From positions 1-64,000 of the forward strand of contig JADDOH010023005.1 in assembly GCA_016648135.1 (NCBI GenBank): a stretch of 64,000 nt of DNA. The letters are read 5' to 3'. The position numbers and the translations under genes were made by a program. The DNA is from Agrypnia vestita (Eukaryota > Arthropoda > Insecta > Trichoptera > Phryganeidae). Within the stretch, counting starts at the first letter, position 1; each line of letters begins with the position of its first letter. The notes beneath the pieces are model-generated. The model was not told the DNA's origin, ran no database searches, and was given only the letters and a program-made list of their open reading frames with translations. Below, one piece after another: positions 55,761-64,000 of the stretch.

Positions 55761-55829
55761 AATGTATAGCAATTAAGTGGTTTAAAACATAGTGTGTAAT
55801 TTTTTCTTAAATTTCTTACAAATTTCATT

Positions 55830-56339
55830 CATCAAAATCATATATTTATCACAAAATGATAGTTAATTTTTTTTATTATTACAGCAACATTTAGAAATTA
55901 ACTTTTTCATACAAAAAACTTAATTAAGAACATATTTTTAACTAAAATTTATATTTTTTCATGTCATAGGAACTAGTAAATGACAGCACAAAAAAAACTA
56001 ATAATAGACATATATTAGTTTTAATACTAGACATAACTTTATAATCGCTTTAACTCTTTAAACACCAGGCAGTCTCATGAGACCGACAAACCAAAAAAAG
56101 GCAAAATTTTCGGCATCTATGTATTTATCTAAAAAAAAAAATTACATGTTCCAATTCCTTATTCTTCGCTATTTTCTGTAATTCTGTTAATTCGGTTGAT
56201 TCGTGGCTTGGCGGCTCCAGGATTATAGCAGACTTCATCAGTATTCTTCATGGTATTAGTCCGCACTTACAAAACCCATTTTGAAATATTGCAGGAACTA
56301 AGGTATCATTTAATACTTTGTTTAACAAAGGACAAAAAT
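55830..56339. other. Non-coding DNA left of the pogo-like relic
   Basis: AT-rich; CAGGCAGTCTCATGAGACCG near 56067 contains the palindrome GTCTCATGAGAC and could lie close to the transposon end, but no partner was found on the right. Confidence 0.35.
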
Positions 56340-57513
56340 TCACTTTGCGTGAAATGGACGAATCACTATTTTCAGCCGCCAAGAACGCACTGCAGCTTTC
56401 CATGCTCCCTTAAGGGTTATAAAAACTGCGACATCCATTGGCTGGAGTAAATACGTCGCATTCGTAAAAAAAACAATCAAATTACTGCAATTTTCAGAGC
56501 AAAGTTTGCTGAAGTGAAAAGTAAGATGTGACGTGTGGCCATCTATAAAAAGATGAACTGGTCTTGGAATATTGTTGTCATTTAACCATGTGTTGAAAAT
56601 ATTGCATATGTACTCATAAAAGTTCTCCCTGTTCATCCAGCTATTTTCCGAACGGCTAATACCCCACGATTCAGGAACTGACAAACTTAATTCTCGTGGT
56701 ATCCTCTCGTATTTGAAAATGACCATAGGACGTAGAACATCTCCGGCAGCACTGCCAACAAGAAGTACAGTATAACATTATTTTTTATCCATGTTAATTT
56801 TTGGTATACTGATTTTTAGGATTTAAGAAAAAAGCAGTTTCGTCCATATTAAAAACTTGCCGAGGTTTATTTAAAATGTCGCTGGAACTATTATCGTTTT
56901 AGTATCTGCTAACTTCTTCAAATCAGTTTTTTAATTGAGATGTTGTCACAGAAGCTCTGGAAGCAGTAACATTTTGAGGCTGTCTTGTAATAAGGTCAGA
57001 GTGATGCTTTAGAAAGCTGCTGCACCATTTCTTTCCAGGTTTGCCATTCTTGAATGAGGTTTCCTCATTAATATCGTCTACTATCTTCTTAACGCTATCT
57101 TGTAAATTATCTTTCCCTATTGGGACACCTTATTTGACCATGGCTTTTGCACATGTTATCAGCATTTGTTCTACTGCTTCGTTCAAATAACAGCTTCTTC
57201 CCATTCTGCGTTTAATAGATGTCTTTGCCTTTACTTTGTTCAGTATAGTTACTCTAGGTACCCCGAATTTTTTCGCAACAGTTGCTGTCGAGACGCTTCG
57301 CCTGTATAGCTGTTTCCATATCAGGTTCAGAATAACGAAACATCTGTCCTTTTTACTGGTAGCATTGTGCTCATACTCTAAATCTGAGTTCAATAGAACT
57401 AATAGTAGACACATAGTATACCCCAATACAATGACACCCAGTCTGCTGTTGGATTGAGTAACCTGAAATGAATAAAATATAAACAGCATTTTATTTACAA
57501 AAAATATTTGCAT
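56340..57513 (-). pseudogene. pogo/Tigger-like DDE transposase, decayed
   Basis: Minus strand, right to left: Psq-type helix-turn-helix (VSTATVAKKFGVPRVTILNK, 57240-57320), CENPB-type second DNA-binding region (GKPGKKWCSSFLKHHSDL), then the DDE core: FNMDETAFFLNPK (first Asp, about 56850), HLFIDGHTSHLTFHF (second Asp) and NATYLLQPMDVAVF (third Asp, 35 residues later), ending WKAAVRSW. This order defines the pogo/Tigger branch of Tc1-mariner. At least two stops and a frameshift (near 57130, 56940 and 56770) break the frame. The three catalytic acids survive, so decay is recent to moderate. TA ends were not found. Confidence 0.82.
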
Positions 57514-58385
57514 TAAAATGAACTGAATAACCCAGTAGATGATATACGTGTCGTCTGTTAGATTTGATTAATTCTGATACTAATAGTAGACACCACTTTA
57601 AATAGTTAAAAATGCATCCAAAATAAGAAGCCGTAGTACGTCAATAGTTTTATAGATTTATAATTACAAAACAAAAAGTAACAATAATCTTAAAAATGTA
57701 GACCAAATCAAACCTGCAAAGTGTCAGCGTCCTTAAGAAAAAAAATTTAAAATCACAGCACGTATGTTCACTTCTTCATACGTTTACTGTCAACTGAGGC
57801 CATTTAAAAATTTGCTTAAGAAAGTGTATGGAAGTTTATGACAACGTCTCATAGATGTCACTAGATGCCCTTCACATCAATAGAAAAGGAATTTCAATGA
57901 TTATTATTCTCGGTAGAAAAGATTTTTTTCCAAAGTGTCATTCTTTAGTTCACTGTCCAGCATTAGTGCTTTTACCTTAACGTATTTAGAAATTTAGGAA
58001 TTTTGTTCAGCAGTTGTTGAATCTCTGAGATTTGGTCTGAAACGTAATCAACCAAGGAGATGTTTCTCCTTGGCCACAATGATCTTCCAGCTGACTTTGA
58101 TCCTTTTATATGGATCTGAAGGAGATATTCCCTTAGGATAGCATGACAAGGAACGCCTCATTCCTTCCTTGTAAAACCGCAGATGTCGCCCTCGGGCGCA
58201 CTAATTATAATTACTGACAAACAATGCAAATGGTTTTGGCCTGAACTAAAGGGATCGCTCGAATAACAGTAATCCGTAAAATTATCAATAATTTCTTATC
58301 TCCCCGTTCTAGGAAATTCCAAAAACCCGTTTCAGGGCAGTAATCTCGGTAACGCAATATTGTTTCGACCTTCATATTCTCTCAT
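57514..58385. other. Non-coding DNA
   Basis: No supported gene. 58080-58200 is slightly GC-richer. Confidence 0.4.
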
Positions 58386-58436
58386 ACAGGGTGTCTCGTA
58401 GCTAGTAGCAAAAACTTTACCTGTGGATTCCTGCCG

Positions 58437-58702
58437 TAATCTTCTTCTTCTTCTTCTTCATCGCCTTCGTCTCTCCACTGCTGAATATAGGCCTCTTCCT
58501 TCTCTTTCCATCCTTCCTTGTTGTTTGCTAATTGAAGCCATTTCTTTCCCCCCACAGCGGCTATATCATCGGACCATCTCTTTTGAGGTCTTCCGATGCC
58601 TCTTTTATTCTCCCAAGGTCTCCACTTCAGAACTCTGGGAGGCCATCTTGTAGCATCCTGCCTTGCAACGTGTCCTGCCCTGCGTGGGCAGGACACGTTG
58701 CC
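58437..58702 (-). pseudogene. RTE-type LINE 3' end inserted in the MITE
   Basis: The minus strand reads AGHVARQDATRWPPRVLKWR, GIGRPQKRWSDDIAAVGGKK and WLQLANNKEGWKEKEEAYIQ, then QW: the conserved C-terminal GRP..RW..DI block of RTE-like LINEs. It ends in a (GAA)n tail (CTTCTTCTTCTTCTTCTTC on the plus strand at 58441). Short similar words CCTGCCGT and CCTGCTGT flank the insert. The 5' edge is a perfect 16-bp inverted repeat (58665-58701). Confidence 0.75.
58665..58701. repeat. Perfect 16-bp hairpin at the LINE insert edge
   Basis: GCAACGTGTCCTGCCC (58665-58680) and its exact complement (58686-58701) with a 5-nt loop. The left half is coding (AGHVA), so the right half looks like a foldback copy made at integration. 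Confidence 0.8.
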
Positions 58703-59142
58703 TGCTGTGATAATGAGTCGAAAATGTTCAAGCATATGTCACCTTATATCGATAGTAATGTAGATAACCGATACAAAAGATTGCATTTTTTTTCAATATT
58801 TCTGACTTAGTTTTTGCAACTTAACTTATTTTGATTATGAAAAATTCATTCACTTTAATACAAGTTGATTTAAATGATAATAACCTTGCAAAAATTTTAA
58901 ATAGATTTTTTAAATATTTTTATCATTTTATTTGAATTGTATTGAAGTGAAAGAATTTTTCATAATCTGTATAATTTACTGTAATGAAATTTCAACTTTT
59001 TGAAAAAAATAAGTCAGAAAAATTGAGAAAATGCGTACTTTGATATTACATACCTCCATATCTATTGATATTAGGTCATGGTTGCTAGAACATTTTTGAC
59101 TCATTATCAAGGCAGAAATCCACCTGTAAGGTTTTGCTACTA

Positions 59143-59175
59143 GCTACGAGAAAGGAAACGGAGGTTTCTGAAACA
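59143..59175 (+). other. Hammerhead remnant of the PLE-E family
   Basis: AAAGGAAACGGAGGTTTCTG followed by AAACATGTTATGTG matches stem II, GAAA and stem III of PLE-E, but CUGAUGA is missing because the MITE end replaces it. Inactive. Confidence 0.5.
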
Positions 59176-60199
59176 TGTTATGTGATAATCAAAAATAAAA
59201 TAGTGGAATATAATAAAGATAGTGTTTGTATTCATAATTCCACGTAGGTATTATGAGATTAAAAATGGCTCGTTTTGTCAAATGTCAGCTTAACAGTAAT
59301 TTTGTCAAAAATCAACTTCAGATTTTCATCAAAAATTTGATATAAATAGATATTCAATGTATTATAATGAAAATCACTGAAGCACAAATAGAGGCATCTT
59401 CCATAGTCAGATATTAGAGAATGATATTCCAAAGGTTTGAAAAAAGCATGTGTCGGTAAAATCTGCAAAAATCATGTAGATGAATAAATAATTGTCTCAA
59501 TTATAATAATAATAAGTTTTTTATTAATTTAATATAACTAGGGACTACAAAGCAAAATAAAAGTATATAAAAACATGTTCAGGGCGAAGAACTCAAGATG
59601 TACTTTAATAAGTATTACAATTTTTTTAAATTCATAAATGTGTACCTAATTTACTTTTAGTATTTATATTAATAAAATAATTAAAAAAAATAGAAATACA
59701 GAGTTATCAGTAAAGAAAATATACAAGTCAAAAAAAGTTTAGATTTAAATTTGATAAAATTAAAAAAAAAAAAAAACAGAAATACAGAATTATCAGTAAA
59801 GGAAATATACAAGCGAAAAGATTACAAAAAAATATATATATTTGAGAACAAATACACAGCCTAACACAGGAATTCGTTTACAAAAAAAGTCTTTAAAACT
59901 TGTAGAATAAGCTATTTGAAAATGATTGCCTAATTTACAATAGCCTTTCTTCTTTGGAATAGGTAATTAATTACTTAACTTATGAGGTTAAAGGAAATAA
60001 ATTTTATTCATTTTCATTCTTTTGCATAAAACAGAAAATGTTAAAATTATAATCAAAGTTTTCTAATGGCTGTGAATTTCTTTTTTGTGAAAAAAAAATT
60101 AAAATCGTCGTCGTGTTTTAATATGTAATAAATATTAATTCTCAAAACCTCTTTTAATTAATATTTTTAAATTCACCTTTAAATTAAAGCTTATTAAAA
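59176..60199. other. Non-coding AT-rich DNA with a short tandem duplication
   Basis: A ~75-bp segment with AGAAATACAGAGTTATCAGT is duplicated at 59690-59745 and 59765-59820. No gene. Confidence 0.55.
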
Positions 60200-60214
60200 T
60201 ATGGTACATGAATA

Positions 60215-60492
60215 TATATATAATATTTATACCTATAAAACTCAGTGTCTGTCTGTCTGTTCTCTATACAAATCCACACTGTTTGTCCGATTCGATTCAA
60301 ATTTTGTATACTTATGCTTTGGGACATTTGGTTAGGTTAGGTCCCTCCTGAACATCGCATTCATCCCAGCTTGATTAAATGGATTCATTGTTTTCATTAA
60401 GCATTTGCAAATCAACAGAACCTTTGTTTTCCCCCACAAACTTATTTTTAACTTTATCCTTAACCCGTGCAACGCCGGGTACGAACAGCTAG
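60215..60492 (+). mobile_element. Short Helitron-like element
   Basis: Ends with the hairpin ACCCG..CGGGT (60463-60480), then ACGAACAGCTAG and a flanking T: the 3' hairpin plus CTAG and A/T insertion of Helitrons. The 5' end is taken as the ATACCTATAAAACTCAGTG region, approximate. A TCTGTCTGTCTGTTC run lies just inside. Non-coding. Confidence 0.6.
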
Positions 60493-61671
60493 TGGTAGAC
60501 AATAATCTAAATTTTCTATACGTGTAATACGTAGATGTTTTTAAGGGTTAAAAAATATAATATAAATATATTCATATTTATGAAAGTCCATAATAAACAT
60601 TTATATTAAAAAGGTCTTCATCTGAATGTGAGAGGAAATAATTATTAAATGATTTTTAAAAACTCATTTTATATTTATTATTTATATATTTAATATATAT
60701 ATATATAGTAAGTAATTTATATTTATTATTTATTCATTTAATATATCTATATATATATTATATAAGTAATTTAATTTGTTTCTTTTCTTTTCTCTGTCGG
60801 TGAACGTGCCCAAATGCAAATTACAAAAGTTATGCATTTGGATACGTTCACGAAAACGTGCTTATGTTCTTCAACTGTTAAAACCATCTAACTGATAAAT
60901 TTAAATTTAAAACAAACAAAATTTAAAGAAAATGTTTCCCTTGCGGGTTACTTAAGAACTTGAGAATAATTCATTTTACACTTTGTTTACGTACACTTAA
61001 AATTTGTTTTGAATAGTCTTGTATTTTACTCTAACTATTGTTGGAAAGGGTAGTTTAAAATCTTAATTGTATTAAAAATAAAATTTAGTAATAAACGCAT
61101 AGCAGTCTATATTGTATCCTCTCTAAAGGGGAACAGCAAAATCAACGTCCGTGATTATATGAAAGTTTGAGCTCATACTAATTACTTTTGTGAGACTCCA
61201 TATACGGCTTTTAAAGAAAAATTGTTGAATATAGTTATGCAGAAAGCATCCAACACACAAAATGTTAAAAATGCGTTATGTTATGTTATACAAAATAGCA
61301 GTCACTTGTTTCCTCATTCGATTGTTTTGTCAACATAAATAGGTTGGACGAATTATTGTGTGACGTGCGCTGCGTAGTGTATCTAATAATAACGAATAAA
61401 CCTTATTCAAATTGATAATGCCTCCTCCAATGAAAAGTGCAATATGCAAACATTTTACGTTAGTGGACAAGGGTACCGCACAGCGTTGTATTTGTAAAAA
61501 AGACTTTTCTACCAAAAAAACGTAAAATAGATGATTATTGAAAAAATTATATAGCAAAAACATGTTACATACATGTATACTTATACTGAAGAGGTAGATA
61601 TAGTATATATTGCTGACAAAAAAATACAATTATAAACTATAACTTGTCTAATAATTGTATAGCAATATATG
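60493..61671. other. Non-coding DNA
   Basis: Alternating AT tracts at 60680-60770. No supported gene. Confidence 0.4.
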
Positions 61672-61673
61672 TA

Positions 61674-62080
61674 TTAGGTGTACCCATAAGTAATCAATTA
61701 TTTAAGTAGCAACAAAAAAAATTTTAACTACATTTAATTTAATTTTTAATCGATTTAATCTCCATCGTATCTAGGACCTTTCGCCATCTTGTGGGTAGAC
61801 TTTTAAGAAAAATATGCTTCTAGGTGTTTTTAAAGGGTCATTATCAAACTACCGGACGCCCACTTCGATCGCTATCAGACAAGTCAAAATCACCATCGGA
61901 AAATTTTCTAAACCAACGTTGGCACTTATTTACTTTCAATACGTCTCCATACACATGACAAATTTTCTTTGTTGCAACCGTTGCATTGTCACCCGGTAGA
62001 AAATGAAACAGCATGCAATGACGTATATTATTTATTGAATTGGCGTTAACTTTGTGGAATGACATTATAATTATATATAA
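61674..62080 (-). pseudogene. Internally deleted mariner (not the 28848 family)
   Basis: The left end reads TA, then TTAGGTGTACCCATAAGTAA, like mariner 3' terminal repeats. On the minus strand the N-terminal helix-turn-helix is present (NSINNIRHCMLFHFLPGDNA, CQRWFRKFSDGDFDLSDSDR, SGRP), and near 61790 the C-terminal LPTRWRKVLD block. The catalytic domain between is deleted. The matching 5' terminal repeat was not found, so the right boundary is approximate. Confidence 0.65.
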
Positions 62081-63399
62081 ATAGATCACTTTGTGATGAG
62101 TCTGCGTGATAGAGGGGTCTTCCTAACGTATTAAAGATGAATTCTGTATTAATAATTTATTTAAAAGGCCGCCGCGAGTTGATATTTAATTTTAGCTATT
62201 ATGTTCAATTGATTTGCCAGCTCCTGGCCGCGGCCAACAATGTGATGAATCCTATGGGGGGTGACCCGTCAAAAATACGTCGTGGAAAATAATATTAAAT
62301 AATATAAATTTCATTGGAATGAATAAAGTCATTTGCCTTATGATGTTAGCGAAAATAGTTGTATGGCGCGGGTGGCAATGGCTGAGGTCGACAGATACGC
62401 TGTAACTATAAAAGGATCGCGGAATAAAATATTATACCTTCTATGAAATATTAAAAATAATGTATTCTATACAATATTCATGCTCTGCCAGTGCTAACTA
62501 TACATTTAACTGAAAACAATCATTCCGTGAAAATTGCGCTTTTGAATGCAATATTAACTAAAAATATTAACTAACATCTTGGGTTCGCATACTATATTGA
62601 AAATACCTAATGCCCTTCGCATTTACTAAGTGTATTACCTAAATAACCACAGCTATACCATCCTGTCCAACAGGGACGAAACATAAAACATAGTTATATT
62701 TCTAAAAGTGCTACCTCTTACGCGACAAAAATACCTATTACAGTCGGGCTATGAATATGAACTATCTCCGCCTCATAATGGCACCTGGCACCAATACTAA
62801 AACCTTTACTAGAAATAATAAACGCGAATAAATCTCGATAAATATAATATATACTATTCGTAATACGTCGTTGAATTGGCACATGATTCGTCTAATGGAT
62901 GAAGGACCCCGTTGTGTATCGTAATAACTTCAAATTCTTTTATAGGAGCAGTGTGGAAACAATTGCATAATATTACGTAATAAAAACATCTAACGAACCT
63001 AATAATCTATACATTTATGTTACAATAAAATACGTTCACCAGAAGAATTCGTGTATTAGAAATAAAACATTTCCGTTTGGAGACAAACCAGTAAAATCGT
63101 TCGAACGGCGCAAAGGGAAAAATTCACACATATTAAATAACACTGAAATTAATAATTATAAACACTTTGTATTAGCAAATTCTTACCTTGAATGGTTCGT
63201 CTTAGACGTGCATGAACCTGTTCATATTAATTCCGTGGGAAAATAATACATATATTTGCTATTACGAAATACCACATTTTTGAAACGAAACTTCTTTATA
63301 ATAAGTAGATAAGGTCTCGGGGATGGTTTGTTCGAAAGGATTCTACAACAGCCCGTGAGTTTATATGAAATAATAGTTTCTTTGAATGCTAAATTTTGG
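62081..63399. other. Non-coding DNA
   Basis: No supported gene. Mixed composition with GC-richer patches near 62170-62280 and 62360-62400. Confidence 0.4.
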
Positions 63400-63840
63400 T
63401 TTTTTAAACCCTCAGCATCTCTGCCGAGGGGGGTTGAGGCTCCGCGCCCGCCTAAACCCGGTGACCAACTTCCTAAGTGACTAAATGGCCCCCCTTGTTC
63501 CTCCGGAACTTACTGCATCCCGAGACTCTATCTCTTCTTTACGAGATGTGATCCTGTGACGCCTCTCTTTTAGGCTTATAATTGAGATGTACGTACTCTT
63601 TTGGTACGAGTTTCTGATGATGGGTGCTGTCTTGAGGCGCCTTTCTTTTAGGCCGGTGTTTGAAGAATCATGTACTCTTTTGGTACGAATTGATGACGAC
63701 ATTAGCCTCCTTTGCGGGCATAGTAAGCGATGTTACAAATTATTGTGCAATCTCATTATGCCTTTTCAGAGCGGCGTCCCACGATTCTGCATCTTGCAAC
63801 ATTTACTTTGGACAAATGTTAGAGTGTTAGTAACATATTT
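63400..63840. repeat. Unclassified GC-richer block with an internal ~78-bp direct repeat
   Basis: GCCTCTCTTTTAGGC and GCCTTTCTTTTAGGC, and GTACTCTTTTGGTACGA twice, mark two diverged units about 78 bp apart (63560-63640, 63639-63720). On the minus strand the units encode repeated KERR-type peptides. It may derive from a transposon ORF; I do not recognise it. Confidence 0.4.
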
Positions 63841-63908
63841 ATAATATCCCAGCTATTCCATATGAGTGAATGATTTTTATATTTATTCTGGCCCTGTCTT
63901 TCTTACAG

Positions 63909-64000
63909 AGGACGAAATAGAAGTTAACGTTTTCTATCAAGGTTTTACAGCATTCAAGCATGGAAATCCTTCCAAAGACAAAGGGAACCTTTTGTTGGTT
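63909..64000 (+). CDS. Partial exon of an unidentified gene (runs off the window)
   Basis: A pyrimidine-rich tract (CTGGCCCTGTCTTTCTTACAG) ends at 63908, a good splice acceptor. The following 92 nt are open in one frame only: two bases, then DEIEVNVFYQGFTAF and KHGNPSKDKGN and LLLV to the edge, with coding-like composition. I do not recognise the protein. Entry phase would be 2+codon if splicing uses this AG; an AG two bases further is possible. Not obviously the next receptor exon, which should encode TM4-ECL2 with a conserved Cys. Confidence 0.5.

Larger units (their letters stand above)
52961..55829. mobile_element. 2.85-kb head-to-head PLE dimer with target duplications (PLE-I)
   Basis: One insertion (52973-55817) between perfect 12-bp duplications ACAAATTTCATT (52961-52972 and 55818-55829). 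Order: 37-nt tail (52973-53009), a left arm of ~1.38 kb on the minus strand, a 52-bp AT-rich filler (54388-54439), and a right arm of ~1.38 kb on the plus strand. Each arm holds an open 401-codon PLE frame, a 3' region and a hammerhead ribozyme at the outer end. The arms are nearly identical; only two amino-acid differences separate the proteins. Both arms start at the same truncation point in the RT, so neither is a complete element. Confidence 0.93.
58386..59142. mobile_element. CAGGGTGT foldback MITE, interrupted and right-truncated
   Basis: Starts ACAGGGTGTCTCGTAGCTAG and ends GCTACTAGCTACGAG without the final ACACCCTG. Interior blocks (GTCGAAAATGTTCAAG, AAAATTCATTC) match 46506-47022 and the core of 16556-17399. 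A LINE 3' end is inserted in its left arm (58437-58702). The right end abuts a hammerhead remnant of the PLE-E family. Confidence 0.75.

Noticed and set aside
56067..56090. Terminal repeat of the pogo-like element
   Set aside because: The GTCTCATGAGAC palindrome is near the expected position, but no matching inverted copy or TA flank was found on the other side.
63909..64000. Right-edge exon as exon 2 of the receptor
   Set aside because: FYQGFTAF superficially resembles the FYQC..F region of ECL2 in corazonin receptors, but the conserved Cys is absent, the phase fits only if the second AG is used, and GNPSKDKGN does not match.
1..64000. CRISPR array or bacterial-type defence system
   Set aside because: No regularly spaced repeats with unique spacers, no prokaryotic coding density; the window is plainly eukaryotic.

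Overview
The window is a gene-poor, AT-rich stretch of an animal nuclear genome, almost certainly an insect. The grounds are a spliced 7TM receptor exon of the arthropod corazonin/ACP/AKH (GnRH-related) receptor family and a repeat load of cecropia-type mariner, piggyBac, PIF/Harbinger, pogo, hAT, Helitron-like, CR1/RTE-type LINE and Penelope-like elements (PLEs). The order of insect cannot be fixed from sequence alone. There is no operon structure, no rRNA, no CRISPR array and no functional tRNA gene.

Host genes. Only two stretches look like cellular coding sequence. One is a GC-rich first coding exon of a peptide GPCR (47458-48381, CDS from 47785, plus strand), ending at a clean phase-0 splice donor. 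The other is a short open exon running off the right edge (63909-64000). Everything after 48381 may lie in the receptor's first intron or between genes. I could not find a second receptor exon.

Layout. 1-5000: a probable solo LTR, a small inverted PLE insertion and a LINE fragment. 5-7 kb: a non-autonomous piggyBac element with TTAA duplications. 7-13 kb: MITEs, an RTE-type LINE 3' end and a 258-bp tandem duplication. 13-17.4 kb: PLE ends, an unidentified ORF, a repeat rich in heat-shock elements, and an 844-bp near-perfect palindrome. 19-24 kb: a Harbinger derivative and two PLE insertions, one of which splits an LTR-like repeat. 24-30 kb: a CR1-like LINE carrying a PLE insertion, and a full-length mariner inserted in another LINE. 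32-45 kb: two copies of a hAT MITE, a Helitron-like element packed with heat-shock elements, a hAT-Charlie relic with a tRNA-like SINE, and a local duplication. 46-64 kb: MITEs, the receptor exon, a 2.85-kb head-to-head PLE dimer, a pogo-like transposase relic and a Helitron end.

The most coherent system is a set of hammerhead ribozymes. Sixteen hammerhead-shaped motifs, from at least five PLE terminal families, occur at PLE ends. Most retain a CUGANGA core, a stem II, GAAA, a palindromic stem III and a 3-4 bp stem I. Five insertions have target-site duplications of 10-12 bp, and in each of these one end carries an extra tail of 37-45 nt. Two families carry a paired U3/A8 change in place of the usual C3/G8. 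A second notable signal is a Helitron-like repeat that carries several perfect heat-shock elements in each of its two copies.
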